Assembly (NCBI GenBank): GCA_902595755.1
Contig: CACJRF010000011.1
Location: forward strand, 1 to 57,825
Length of the DNA stretch: 57,825 nucleotides
Source of the DNA: an uncultured Alphaproteobacteria bacterium
GTDB taxonomy: Bacteria > Pseudomonadota > Alphaproteobacteria > Methylaequorales > Methylaequoraceae
Direction: 5' to 3'
Below, one piece after another: positions 44,817 to 54,600 of this stretch. The notes beneath the pieces are model-generated. The model was not told where the DNA came from. It saw only the letters and a program-made list of their open reading frames with translations, and made no database searches. How positions within the stretch are numbered: the stretch's first letter is position 1; each line of letters opens with the position of its first letter. Made by a program: the position numbers and the translations under genes.

Positions 44817-46061
44817 CTACAAAGACCAATATTTCTCAATAGTTTTGTTCCTAAAAATTCCCTTGATATCAAACAAAATACCATCCTTTTTTAGTAGCTG
44901 TTTTATATGTGAAAATTTTGTCTTATAAAAAGTATGCGGGACAGTAAGAATTATAGCATCAAAAGATTTTACCATTAAATCATTATACTTAATATGACTA
45001 TTATTAGCAATAAAAGGGTCATTAATTGAAATATTAAATTTAGAGTTTTTAAAATAATTTAACAACTCTATAGCTTTTGAGTTTCGCAAATCAGGGACAT
45101 CTTCTTTAAATGTGATACCTAAAAATAAAATTTTAGCTTTATTTTTTAGCCTTTTCTGTATTTGTTTAAATATAAACTTAGGCATATTATCATTAGTTCT
45201 TCGACCAGATAAAATAACCTCTGGATTCACCTTTAACATTTTAGCCTTATGGGAAAGATAATATGGATCAACTCCAATACAGTGCCCTCCGACCAACCCA
45301 GGTAGAAATGGTAAAAAATTCCATTTTGTATTGGATGCATCAAGCACGTCATAAATACTAATATTTAAATTAGAGCAAATTTTCGCCACCTCATTTATAA
45401 ATGCAATATTTATATCTCTTTGTGCGTTTTCTATAACCTTCGAGGCTTCAGCAACTTTAATATTTTTAGCTAAAAATATTTCACCCGTAGTAAGTTTGCT
45501 GTAAATTTCATATAATACTAATTCAACTTTTTTATTTTGCCCTGATATTACTTTATTGATTTTATCTATTGTTCTTTTTTTGTCACCAGGATTTACGCGT
45601 TCCGGAGAGTAGCCTAAAAAAAAATCAACCCCCGACTTTAGTAAATTTTTATTTTTCTCTAGTTCTTTTGCACATATTTCTTCAGTAGCGCCTGGATAAA
45701 CTGTACTTTCAAAAACAACAATATCTCCTTTTTTTAAAAATTTTGATATTTTTTTACAAACATCCAGTAGTGGCTTAAAATCAGGATTATTATTTTTATC
45801 AATGGGTGTAGGAACAGTTGCTATAAAAATATTACAATCACTAATATCATTTAAGTTATTAGTAATTTGTAATTTTTTTTTTAAAGCATTTTTTAATTGT
45901 GAACTTGTTACCTCAAGTGTTTCATCGACACCTTTTTTTAAGTCAGTTATACGTTTGTTAGAAATATCAAAACCTTTAACCTCAAAATTAGATGAGAGCT
46001 TTACTGCTAACGGAAGTCCAACGTAACCTAGTCCCATTATTGCTATTTTTTTTTCATTCAT
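44817..46061 (-). CDS. nucleotide-sugar 6-dehydrogenase, TviB/WbpO-like
   Basis: This 414-residue UDP-sugar dehydrogenase has the NAD motif IMGLGYVGLPLAVKL, VATVPTPID-like IFIATVPTPIDKN, ESTVYPGATEEICA, GYSPERVNPGD and the catalytic cysteine in GLVGGHCIGVDPYYL. The whole is closest to the UDP-N-acetylglucosamine C6 dehydrogenase group (TviB/WbpO/WbpA) rather than UDP-glucose dehydrogenase, as judged from motifs. It would make UDP-GlcNAcA for O-antigen or capsule. Divergent (30 bases) from the initiating transferase gene. Confidence 0.85.
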   Translation of the reverse strand: MNEKKIAIMGLGYVGLPLAVKLSSNFEVKGFDISNKRITDLKKGVDETLEVTSSQLKNALKKKLQITNNLNDISDCNIFIATVPTPIDKNNNPDFKPLLDVCKKISKFLKKGDIVVFESTVYPGATEEICAKELEKNKNLLKSGVDFFLGYSPERVNPGDKKRTIDKINKVISGQNKKVELVLYEIYSKLTTGEIFLAKNIKVAEASKVIENAQRDINIAFINEVAKICSNLNISIYDVLDASNTKWNFLPFLPGLVGGHCIGVDPYYLSHKAKMLKVNPEVILSGRRTNDNMPKFIFKQIQKRLKNKAKILFLGITFKEDVPDLRNSKAIELLNYFKNSKFNISINDPFIANNSHIKYNDLMVKSFDAIILTVPHTFYKTKFSHIKQLLKKDGILFDIKGIFRNKTIEKYWSL

Positions 46062-46091
46062 ATTTTTTTTTTGATATAATAGTGTTTTATC

Positions 46092-47108
46092 ATGATTATT
46101 ATTTACACAATCTTTTTATATTTTTTTTCTATATATGTAATTAAAAAATCGATTTTTTTTTTTAACAAGTATTCAATCATGGATTACCCAGCTGAAAGAA
46201 GTAATCATACAACTCCTACACCAAAAGGTGCAGGTTTAATTATCATTCCGATAGTAGCCATTTCGACTCTTATTTTTTTTTTCTTTTTTCTACAACCTCT
46301 TAATGAATGGACAATCATATTCTTTCTATGTTTTTTTCTAGGAATAATATCTTTTATCGATGATATCAAAAACTTAAGTATAAAATCTAGACTTTTATTA
46401 CAGACCTTAATTGTTGGTCTATCCCTCCTTGTCTATTATGAGCCTGTAACAACGAATTTATTATCAGTACCTATTTCATACGAAAGATATTTTCCATTAA
46501 TTAATTGTTTTTTGTTCTTATTTTTTTTACTTTCATGGATGTGGATTATTAATCTTTACAATTTCATGGATGGAATTGACGGACTCACAGCACTTCAAGT
46601 ATGTACCGTTGCTATATCTGTGAATTTATTATCTATAATTGGATATTTAAATGAAGAATATCAAATTTTTAGTTTAATTTTATTTTCTGTATATTTGGCT
46701 TTTTATAAATTCAACAAATCTCCTGCTAAAATTTTTTTGGGAGATGTTGGTTCTATTCCATCAGGTTATCTCATTGGATTTATAATGTTTTCATGCTTGT
46801 TAACAAATGGGGTATTATTACCGATTATTATAGTTAATATGTATTATATACTTGATTCAACTTGTACACTATTAATTCGTATTGTGAAAAAAGAGAATAT
46901 TCTTAAGGCTCATAGTGATCATTTTTATCAAAAAATGATAAGGAAAGGATATCAACATTCATTTGTTATTAAATGGATTTTTGGGTTGAACTCTATTCTT
47001 TTAGTACTTTCACTTTTATCCATTAAGTTACCAATCATTTCTTTTATTTTTTCTATTCTGTTTACTGCAGCATTGTTATACTTATTTTACTTTAAGAAGG
47101 AAATATGA
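46092..47108 (+). CDS. polyprenyl-phosphate sugar-1-phosphate transferase, WecA/WbpL-like
   Basis: This 338-residue protein has about ten helices and the family motifs MDYPAERSNHTTPTPKGAG, FIDDIKNLSIKSRLLLQ, NLYNFMDGIDGLTA and FLGDVGSIPSGYLIG, plus KAHSDHFYQKMIRKG. It starts O-antigen or capsule synthesis by moving a sugar-1-phosphate onto undecaprenyl phosphate. It overlaps the WbpM-like gene by four bases, which suggests a QuiNAc or FucNAc-type starting sugar, as in the WbpL/WbpM pairs. Confidence 0.9.
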   Translation: MIIIYTIFLYFFSIYVIKKSIFFFNKYSIMDYPAERSNHTTPTPKGAGLIIIPIVAISTLIFFFFFLQPLNEWTIIFFLCFFLGIISFIDDIKNLSIKSRLLLQTLIVGLSLLVYYEPVTTNLLSVPISYERYFPLINCFLFLFFLLSWMWIINLYNFMDGIDGLTALQVCTVAISVNLLSIIGYLNEEYQIFSLILFSVYLAFYKFNKSPAKIFLGDVGSIPSGYLIGFIMFSCLLTNGVLLPIIIVNMYYILDSTCTLLIRIVKKENILKAHSDHFYQKMIRKGYQHSFVIKWIFGLNSILLVLSLLSIKLPIISFIFSILFTAALLYLFYFKKEI

Positions 47109-48922
47109 GCCTCAGAATTTTATTAACCATATTACATGATCTGATAATATTTATTTTTTCTTTTTTTTTAGCATTATTGCTAAGGCTTGAATTGCAACCT
47201 TCCCTAGAGTTATTTTCGTTACTTTGGATATACTCGATTGGGTTTTCTGTAATGAACATTATTATTCTAAATTTCCTTGGACTTTATCATGGCATTTGGA
47301 GGTACGCCTCTATTCATGAAATTAATTCTATATTTAAAAGTGTTGCAATTAGTACTTTTTCTATAATTTTTATAATTTTTTTGACAACTAGATTAGAGGG
47401 AATTCCAAGATCTTTTCCTATTCTTCTAATAATAGTTTCTATATTTAATTCTATAGGACCTCGATTACTTTATCGTATAATAAAAGATAATTTAAACTCT
47501 AATCCTCTCACCCAGATTCCCAGTCTTGTAGTTGGTGACTCAACTTCTTCTGAAAGTTTTATCAGACATACTAAAACTGATAAAAACTCACCTTATAAAA
47601 TTATTGCTATTGTCTCCATTAAAGAGAAATCTGTGGGAAGGAGAATACACAATGTTCCAATCGTTGGATCACTTGAGAATTTTAAAAATATTAAATTAAA
47701 CATCTTAAGTAAATTAAAAAATCAACCTGAAAGAATTATTGTTTCTGATCTAAATATCAAGAAGGATGTCCTTGAAAACCTATTTATCTTTGCAAAAAAT
47801 AATGGTTTAGCTATTGGTCAAATAAATAAGGTTTCTAATATTTCTTTTGGGAGAAAAACTTTTGACACAACTCCTATTGTAATCGAGGATGTTCTTGGTC
47901 GCAAACAAAATGTAAATGATACTAGTAAGTTAATTGAATTTAAAAATAAATCTATATTAATAACTGGAGCAGGTGGAAGTATAGGAAGTGAACTAGGTCG
48001 CCAAATTTTAAATCTACAACCTAAAAATTTAATTTTATTAGATAATAATGAATTTAGTCTTTTTAAAATCTCAAGTGAGCTTGGAAATAAATGTGTTTAT
48101 AGCTTAAGTGATATTAGAGATAAAATTAAACTTGATAAAATTCTAAATAAATTTAAACCCGATTTTATTTTTCATGCAGCAGCATTGAAGCATATATCAT
48201 TTGTTGAGGAAGACCCCTATGAGGCCATAAAAACTAACTTTTTAGCTACGGTCAACTTATGTCAGTTATGTATTAAACACCAAATAAAAAAATTAGTTTT
48301 TATTTCTACTGATAAAGCTGTTTATCCTTCAAATGTCATGGGAGCGACAAAGAGGCTTTGTGAAAAATATATTCAACAGATTGCTAAAGTGGAATTGAAG
48401 ACTAATTTTTCTATTGTAAGGTTTGGAAATGTTTTAGGGTCAACGGGTTCAGTTGTTCCAATTTTTGAGAATCAGATAAATAATAATAATGAAGTTACAA
48501 TTACTCATCCGAAAGTAAAAAGATACTTTATGACAATTCGTGAGGCCGTTGAACTTGTTTTAATTTCATCTCAAATTAAACATAGTAAAAATGGAAATAT
48601 ATTTATTTTAGAAATGGGTAAACCAGTTTTCATTAAGGATCTTGCAGAAAAAATGATAATTCTCTCTGGAAAAGATACTAAGAATGTAAAAATAAAATAC
48701 ACAGGGTTAAGAAAAGGAGAGAAGTTAAATGAACAACTCTTTTTTAGTGAAGAAAAGATAGAAAAAACAGGGGTTTCTGGTATTTTGTGTGTCTCGAAAA
48801 TACCTTTTCAGACTAATATGAAGAAATTTGACGATTTTATAACAAAGTTAAATACTATTAAGAAGAAGACCTTAGTTGAAGAGATCATTAAGATGTTACC
48901 TGAATATAAAAGGTTAAGTTAG
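47105..48922 (+). CDS. membrane-bound nucleotide-sugar 4,6-dehydratase, WbpM/PglF/CapD-like
   Basis: This 605-residue protein has four N-terminal helices, a first Rossmann-like domain (PSLVVGDSTSSESFI) and a catalytic SDR domain with ILITGAGGSIGSELGRQIL, HAAALKHISFVEEDP and STDKAVYPSNVMGATKR, in which Met replaces the Tyr of ordinary SDRs, as in WbpM. It converts UDP-GlcNAc to the 4-keto-6-deoxy sugar. Its stop shares one base with the GTG start of purH, which suggests the polysaccharide genes and purH are one transcript. Confidence 0.9.
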   Translation: MSLRILLTILHDLIIFIFSFFLALLLRLELQPSLELFSLLWIYSIGFSVMNIIILNFLGLYHGIWRYASIHEINSIFKSVAISTFSIIFIIFLTTRLEGIPRSFPILLIIVSIFNSIGPRLLYRIIKDNLNSNPLTQIPSLVVGDSTSSESFIRHTKTDKNSPYKIIAIVSIKEKSVGRRIHNVPIVGSLENFKNIKLNILSKLKNQPERIIVSDLNIKKDVLENLFIFAKNNGLAIGQINKVSNISFGRKTFDTTPIVIEDVLGRKQNVNDTSKLIEFKNKSILITGAGGSIGSELGRQILNLQPKNLILLDNNEFSLFKISSELGNKCVYSLSDIRDKIKLDKILNKFKPDFIFHAAALKHISFVEEDPYEAIKTNFLATVNLCQLCIKHQIKKLVFISTDKAVYPSNVMGATKRLCEKYIQQIAKVELKTNFSIVRFGNVLGSTGSVVPIFENQINNNNEVTITHPKVKRYFMTIREAVELVLISSQIKHSKNGNIFILEMGKPVFIKDLAEKMIILSGKDTKNVKIKYTGLRKGEKLNEQLFFSEEKIEKTGVSGILCVSKIPFQTNMKKFDDFITKLNTIKKKTLVEEIIKMLPEYKRLS

Positions 48923-50460
48923 TGATTAATAAAATTATAAAGAAAGCACTAGTTTCCGTATCGGACAAATCAAACCTAAAAATACTTGCAGATTTTTTAT
49001 ATAGAAATCAAATAGAGGTTTTGAGTACAGGTGGGACTTCTAAAGAACTAAAGAAGCTTAACCCCGAAATCAAAATTACTCAAATATCAAAGTATACTGG
49101 ATCTAAAGAAATACTTGATGGCAGGGTCAAAACATTGCATCCAAAAATTCATGCAGGAATCCTTGCCGATAGACAAAATAAACAGCATATGTTGGAGCTA
49201 AAAAAAAACACTGCCATGCCAATAGATTTAGTTGTTGTTAATCTTTATCCTTTTGAGAAGACTTCATCAAATAAAAAGAATAGTGAGAAGATTTGTATTG
49301 AAAACATTGATATCGGTGGTCCCACTATGATAAGAGCGGCAGCAAAGAACTTTAAAAATGTTATAATTTTGAGTGATCCAGACAGTTATTTACCATTTAT
49401 TCAAGAATTTGAAAAAAAAATGTCAGTTTCTGATGCTACAAGAAAAAATTTAGCAATAAAAGCTTTTGAGATAACTTCTTATTACGAAAGCTTAATTTCT
49501 AATTGGTTTAACCGCGATAATGTAGATCTGTGCCAAAAAAAATCTTCTATCCCATTAAAAAAAATTTCCAAATTGCGATATGGAGAGAATCCACACCAAT
49601 CTGGTTCTTTGTATAGTTATGGTGACCACAAATTAAAGCAAATTAACGGAAAAGATTTATCTTTTAATAATATTTATGATTTAGAATCAGCTGTATCACT
49701 CGCAAATGAATTTACTGATAATAGTTGTGTAATAGTAAAACATGGAAATCCTTGTGGTGTAGCATTGAATAAGGTCCAACATATTGCATATGAAAAAGCG
49801 TTAGAATGTGATGAAGTTAGCGCTTTTGGAGGGGTTGTAGCATTTAACTCGAAAGTTACAGAAAAAACAGCAAAAATGATTAGTAAGATTTTTACTGAAG
49901 TTGTTATTGCGCCTAATTTTGAAGTAAAGGCCAAAGATTTACTTTCACAAAGAAAGAACCTTATCATAATTGGATATAAAAAATCAAAAAATTCCACTAA
50001 ATTTAATATTAAGTCCACTGAGAATTTTATCCTCATTCAGGAAAGAAATGTAAAAGTAGTAAAGCAAAAGGACTTAGAGTTTAAAACTAAGGAAATACCA
50101 AATAAAAAATCTATAAAAGATATGTTATTTGCTTATACGGTCTCTAAATATGTTAATTCTAATGCTATAGTTCTTGCGTCAGGCCTTAAAACGGTTGGAA
50201 TAGGGATAGGACAAACAAATAGGGTTGATTCAACAAAACTTGCAATAAACAAGGCTAATAAAAAATATAAAGAAAGTGATACAGTATTAGCTTCAGATGG
50301 TTTTTTTCCATTCCCAGATATTGTTAAGCTTTGCTCAAAAAATAATATCAAATATATCATTCAACCTGGTGGATCTATCAATGATAAAAGTGTGATTAAA
50401 GCCGCTGATAAATTAAATATATCTATCGTATTTACTAAAATACGACATTTTAAGCACTAA
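48922..50460 (+). CDS. purH: bifunctional AICAR formyltransferase/IMP cyclohydrolase
   Basis: This 512-residue enzyme finishes purine synthesis. The cyclohydrolase half has ALVSVSDKSNLKILA, EILDGRVKTLHPKIHAGIL and VVVNLYPFEKT; the transformylase half has LRYGENPHQSGSLY, CVIVKHGNPCGVAL and a C-terminal ASDGFFPFPDIV with IIQPGGSINDKSVIKAAD. GTG start at 48922 directly on the stop of the WbpM-like gene. It ends in a 4-base convergent overlap (CTAA) with the transporter gene. Confidence 0.97.
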   Translation: MINKIIKKALVSVSDKSNLKILADFLYRNQIEVLSTGGTSKELKKLNPEIKITQISKYTGSKEILDGRVKTLHPKIHAGILADRQNKQHMLELKKNTAMPIDLVVVNLYPFEKTSSNKKNSEKICIENIDIGGPTMIRAAAKNFKNVIILSDPDSYLPFIQEFEKKMSVSDATRKNLAIKAFEITSYYESLISNWFNRDNVDLCQKKSSIPLKKISKLRYGENPHQSGSLYSYGDHKLKQINGKDLSFNNIYDLESAVSLANEFTDNSCVIVKHGNPCGVALNKVQHIAYEKALECDEVSAFGGVVAFNSKVTEKTAKMISKIFTEVVIAPNFEVKAKDLLSQRKNLIIIGYKKSKNSTKFNIKSTENFILIQERNVKVVKQKDLEFKTKEIPNKKSIKDMLFAYTVSKYVNSNAIVLASGLKTVGIGIGQTNRVDSTKLAINKANKKYKESDTVLASDGFFPFPDIVKLCSKNNIKYIIQPGGSINDKSVIKAADKLNISIVFTKIRHFKH

Positions 50461-51662
50461 ATTGCTTTCTTATTTATAGTATATGGTATTAAAGATACAA
50501 TAAAGAAAAGAGGTATAATCAACATTCCAAGCCTAATTGAATCTGTTATACTGATTAATAATCCAACTGCTAGTGGCCCTATCACAGAACATATATTACC
50601 CAAAAATGAATAAATCGAGAAAACTGATAATTGATTGTTACCCTTTATTTTTTTTGAAATAAAGCTTCTGCTAGAGGCCTGAATTGGACCAATAAAAAAA
50701 CCGATTAAAATTGCTAAAAACCAAAATAATTGGGTGTTTGTTACGAAAAACAAGCATCCAGTAAGTAAAGCAAGCGTTATAATACATAATAATACGCATT
50801 TCTCGGATCCTAAACCATCATCAAACCTTCCTAAAGTCAAGCACCCAAGAATACCACTTAAATTTATAAAAACCCCCATTAAAAGAATCTCTGACTCAGA
50901 AAGCCCAAATAAAAAAGAAGCAAACATACTTGCGAAAGCAAAGATACAGATAACTCCATTATTAAAAAAAAAATAACTGATTATAAACCATCCTAATGTT
51001 GACGGCTTAAACTCCCTCAATGTTTCTTTAATCAGTGGCAAATTAAAATAACAATTTCTTAGAGAAGTTAAATGAGGGTATGCAAATATAAAAGTCCAAA
51101 AGCCCACAAAAGGTCCTATTAGTGACAGTATAAGAGTAGTTGACTCGTTATCTCCCTCAACTATTTTTAATGCCAACAAAACTATCAGTAATGCAAGAAA
51201 ACCTCCCAAATATCCAAAAGCCCAACCCAAATTTGAAATCAAACCTTTGCTTCTTTTTGTAGTAACTTTATCAAGTGAAATGTTATAAAATAAGTTGACA
51301 ACCTCAAAAGCAATAAAAGAAATGATAACCATAACCAAAGGATGGTATTTATTACTTTCGGAATTAAAAAAAAATAGTGAACTAGAACTTATTATTAAAA
51401 TAAAAAAAAAAACTGTAAAAAATTTTACATCAATTCTTTTTATGATCGATGAGCCGATAATCAAAATTGAAAGAAAAATAAGGGCAGCTAATAAACTTGC
51501 TAATGATACTGAGAATCCCCAAAGAGTTGTTCCTTCATTAACGTCTCCATTTATATAGCGAGCATAAAAGGCACCATAAAAAAAGGTTAGGACTAGGGTA
51601 GGGAAGCATGAAATCCCAAAGTCAAATAGACACCAATCTTTTACTTTTTTATTTTTTAACAT
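50457..51662 (-). CDS. MFS transporter, UMF1/Atg22-like
   Basis: This 401-residue, twelve-helix protein starts KNKKVKDWCLFDFGISCFPT, a clear UMF1/Atg22-family opening, and has GWAFGYLGGFLALL and IGFFIGPIQASSRSFIS, also typical. Yeast Atg22 exports amino acids from the vacuole; the bacterial substrate is not known. I use the ATG at 51662 in preference to a TTG three codons upstream. It begins 36 bases after the giant repeat gene on the same strand. Confidence 0.87.
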   Translation of the reverse strand: MLKNKKVKDWCLFDFGISCFPTLVLTFFYGAFYARYINGDVNEGTTLWGFSVSLASLLAALIFLSILIIGSSIIKRIDVKFFTVFFFILIISSSSLFFFNSESNKYHPLVMVIISFIAFEVVNLFYNISLDKVTTKRSKGLISNLGWAFGYLGGFLALLIVLLALKIVEGDNESTTLILSLIGPFVGFWTFIFAYPHLTSLRNCYFNLPLIKETLREFKPSTLGWFIISYFFFNNGVICIFAFASMFASFLFGLSESEILLMGVFINLSGILGCLTLGRFDDGLGSEKCVLLCIITLALLTGCLFFVTNTQLFWFLAILIGFFIGPIQASSRSFISKKIKGNNQLSVFSIYSFLGNICSVIGPLAVGLLISITDSIRLGMLIIPLFFIVSLIPYTINKKAI

Positions 51663-51698
51663 AAGGAGCAATTTATTTATTTTCTAATTCTAAAACTT

Positions 51699-54600
51699 TT
51701 AGTTACAGTACCCACTTTTTAAAATACAAGGGTTGACTGATACGGATTGATCAGGTGTCGAAATTGAGATTCTTTCTGCTATGGCTGGCACTCTTCTATG
51801 AGTTGTTCGAGAGGGAGTTCTGACAACACTTTTACCTGAAAAACCTGATGTCATAATGTTTCTTATCCTTTGAACCGATGTTAATCTATGACGAAGTGTC
51901 ATTAAATGTCTACCACCTACTAATGTATAATTTGTTACCGAGCCTGCAGAAGCTCCGGACCCATTTGAAATTGATAATGATAATAAATTAATATTCTCAG
52001 ACGTTCCTGCTCTAGAAGCATTTATTGATCCTGAACCTGATAGGGTTAGATTTTCACTATTAGCAAGATTCCCAATACTTAATTCACTTGCATCGACTAC
52101 TAAATTCCCATCAGCAATTCTAGAGCCTCTTAAACTTACGGGTCGTTGAGTTACAGTCATTGAAGCAGAACCTAATGTATAATTTGGATGTGCAGACGCT
52201 AATGTGCCTAAGGAAACTCCTTTTGAACCAACTGATGGGTTAGTTGTAATAGTCCCAGTACCTGAAAGTGTAACTGTGTCTGAACCAACGACATTTGTAA
52301 AATTAGTAAATACTGATCCCCTTACAGATAAGCTACCATCGTAATGTCTTGATCCACTTGCATTAGTAGTTCTTGGAGTTACATCAATTGTATGATTTCC
52401 TCCAGTTAAAGTATAATTAGACGCTTGAGCTCCCGATAAACTTAATGTTCCTATTGTTACTGATTTATCGACTCCCACACCTGTAGAAGTCATAGTCCCA
52501 GTTCCATTGAGAGTAAGAGAATGTCCCAATACAGTATTTGTAATTCCGTTAGTTTTTAAATCACTCCCTGCGGCAGTACTAGTTGCATCATATATTTTTT
52601 CAAGATCTATATTAACTGGCCTTTCAGTAACTGATAGTGTGATAGTTCCAAGTTGATAATTTGAAGCATTTCCACTTCCACTAGACAATGCTAAAGTTCC
52701 AGTGGTTACTGCCTTATTATTTCCAACATTAGCAGAAGATATACTTCCTGCACCATTTACTGTAAGTATTTCACTACCTACTCCAGTTGTAACAACAAGG
52801 TCCGGTCCATTTGCCGAAGTCGTCCCATCGTAAATTCTTGATCCAGCTATATTAACTTGTCTGGAATTAATATCAAATGTGCCACCACTTAAGGAATAAT
52901 TTGAAGCCAAACCAGTGCCATCAGTGAGTGTTAATGTTCCTAACAAAATTGTTTTACCAGATCCAGCTACTGCAGTTGATACTGAACCGGAGCCTGTTAT
53001 TGCTAAAGTTTGACCACCAACTGTATCATTAAATGTGTTGATATCCGAGCTACTTACATTTGTAGTTGAATCATAAAATTTTGAGCCACTAATTGTCACC
53101 GGTTTTTGTGTTACACTCATTTGATGGGTTCCTCCAACTAATGAATAGTTGGAAGCAGTTCCTGGCGTGCCACTCACTCCATCACCCAAACTCAATCCAG
53201 TAGTGTTGATTGTTTTATTTGTCCCGGCATCTGCACCAGTCGCTAAGGTACCGTTTCCGGATAATGTGAGGTCTTGCCCACCAACTGTTCCAGAAATAGT
53301 CAAAGCACTAGATGCAGCAGTTGTAAGTGCATCATAAACCTTGGTCCCACTTAAAGAGATAGGCTTTTCATTTATATCTAAAGTTGCTGAAGACAATGAA
53401 TAATTAGAGGCAACACCAGTGTTGTCTGTAAGTGTCAGGGTTCCTAGTGTTACAGATTGCTGTCCAGTTGCAACGTTCTCAGAGGAGACCGATCCAAGAC
53501 CACTTAGTGATAATGTTTCCGAACCAACTAGATTGTTGAATATAACCGATAAATTCGTTGCATCGACATCCTTAGAATTATCAAAATTCCTACTAGTTGT
53601 TAATGTAACAGATCGTGGTGTTACAGCAAATGAACCTCCGCTTAGGCTATAATTACTTGCGGTACCTGTTCCATTTCCTAAAGTTAAGCCCGTAACATTT
53701 ATAGTTTTTCCACTTCCAACTCCTTCTGACTCAAGAAATGTTCCACTACCAGAAAGTGTGAGTGTTTCCCCGCCTGCTATATTGTTAAAAGTAGTTATAT
53801 CTGACGAACTCACTGTTTTTGAACCATCGTACACTCTTGTTCCTGAAATAGTCACTGCTCTCTGGGTAATTGTAAATGTTCCCTCATTTATTGAATAGTT
53901 ATTTCCCAATCCTCCATTCGTCCCATCAGCAAGGGCAATAGTTGTTGAACCAACATTTAGTTGACCCGCACTTGCTAGATATGTACCCACATTAGCAGAA
54001 TTTGTTACTACATCTCCTGTAAGACCCAATGTCTCTGACCCAACAAGACCAGATGCTACACTTACAATTGAGTTGTTGAGTGTTGAATTACTATCATAAA
54101 CCTTTGTACCTGACAGATTTACTTGCTTTTGATTAATGTCCATTGTTCCTGAAGTTAAAGAATAGTTTGAACCTACCCCTGTATTATCTACCAAAGCAAT
54201 TGTTCCTAAAGTAATATTTTGTGTTCCTGCTGAAACATCTTTAGATGCAACCGTTCCTGATCCAGATAATAATAAAGCTTCACCTGAGACAAGATTGCTC
54301 AGACTGAAAGTTAAACCAGAGGTGTTTGCTATTGCTGTTCCATCATAATCTCTTGATGATGTAAATGTTAATGCTCTTTTTGTAATATCAAAAGTATGGG
54401 TACCACCTGATAAAGTGTAGTTACTATCTGAACCTGAGCCAATCGAGTCAAGTTGTAATGTTCCTAATGAAATTGACTTTCCTGTTCCTACAGCGGCAGA
54501 GATAACACTACCTGAGCCTTTAAGACCCAAACTCTCTCCACTTATGCCAGTCGTAACGGTTAAATTTGCATTTGGAACTGTTGTTTGGCCGTCATATACT

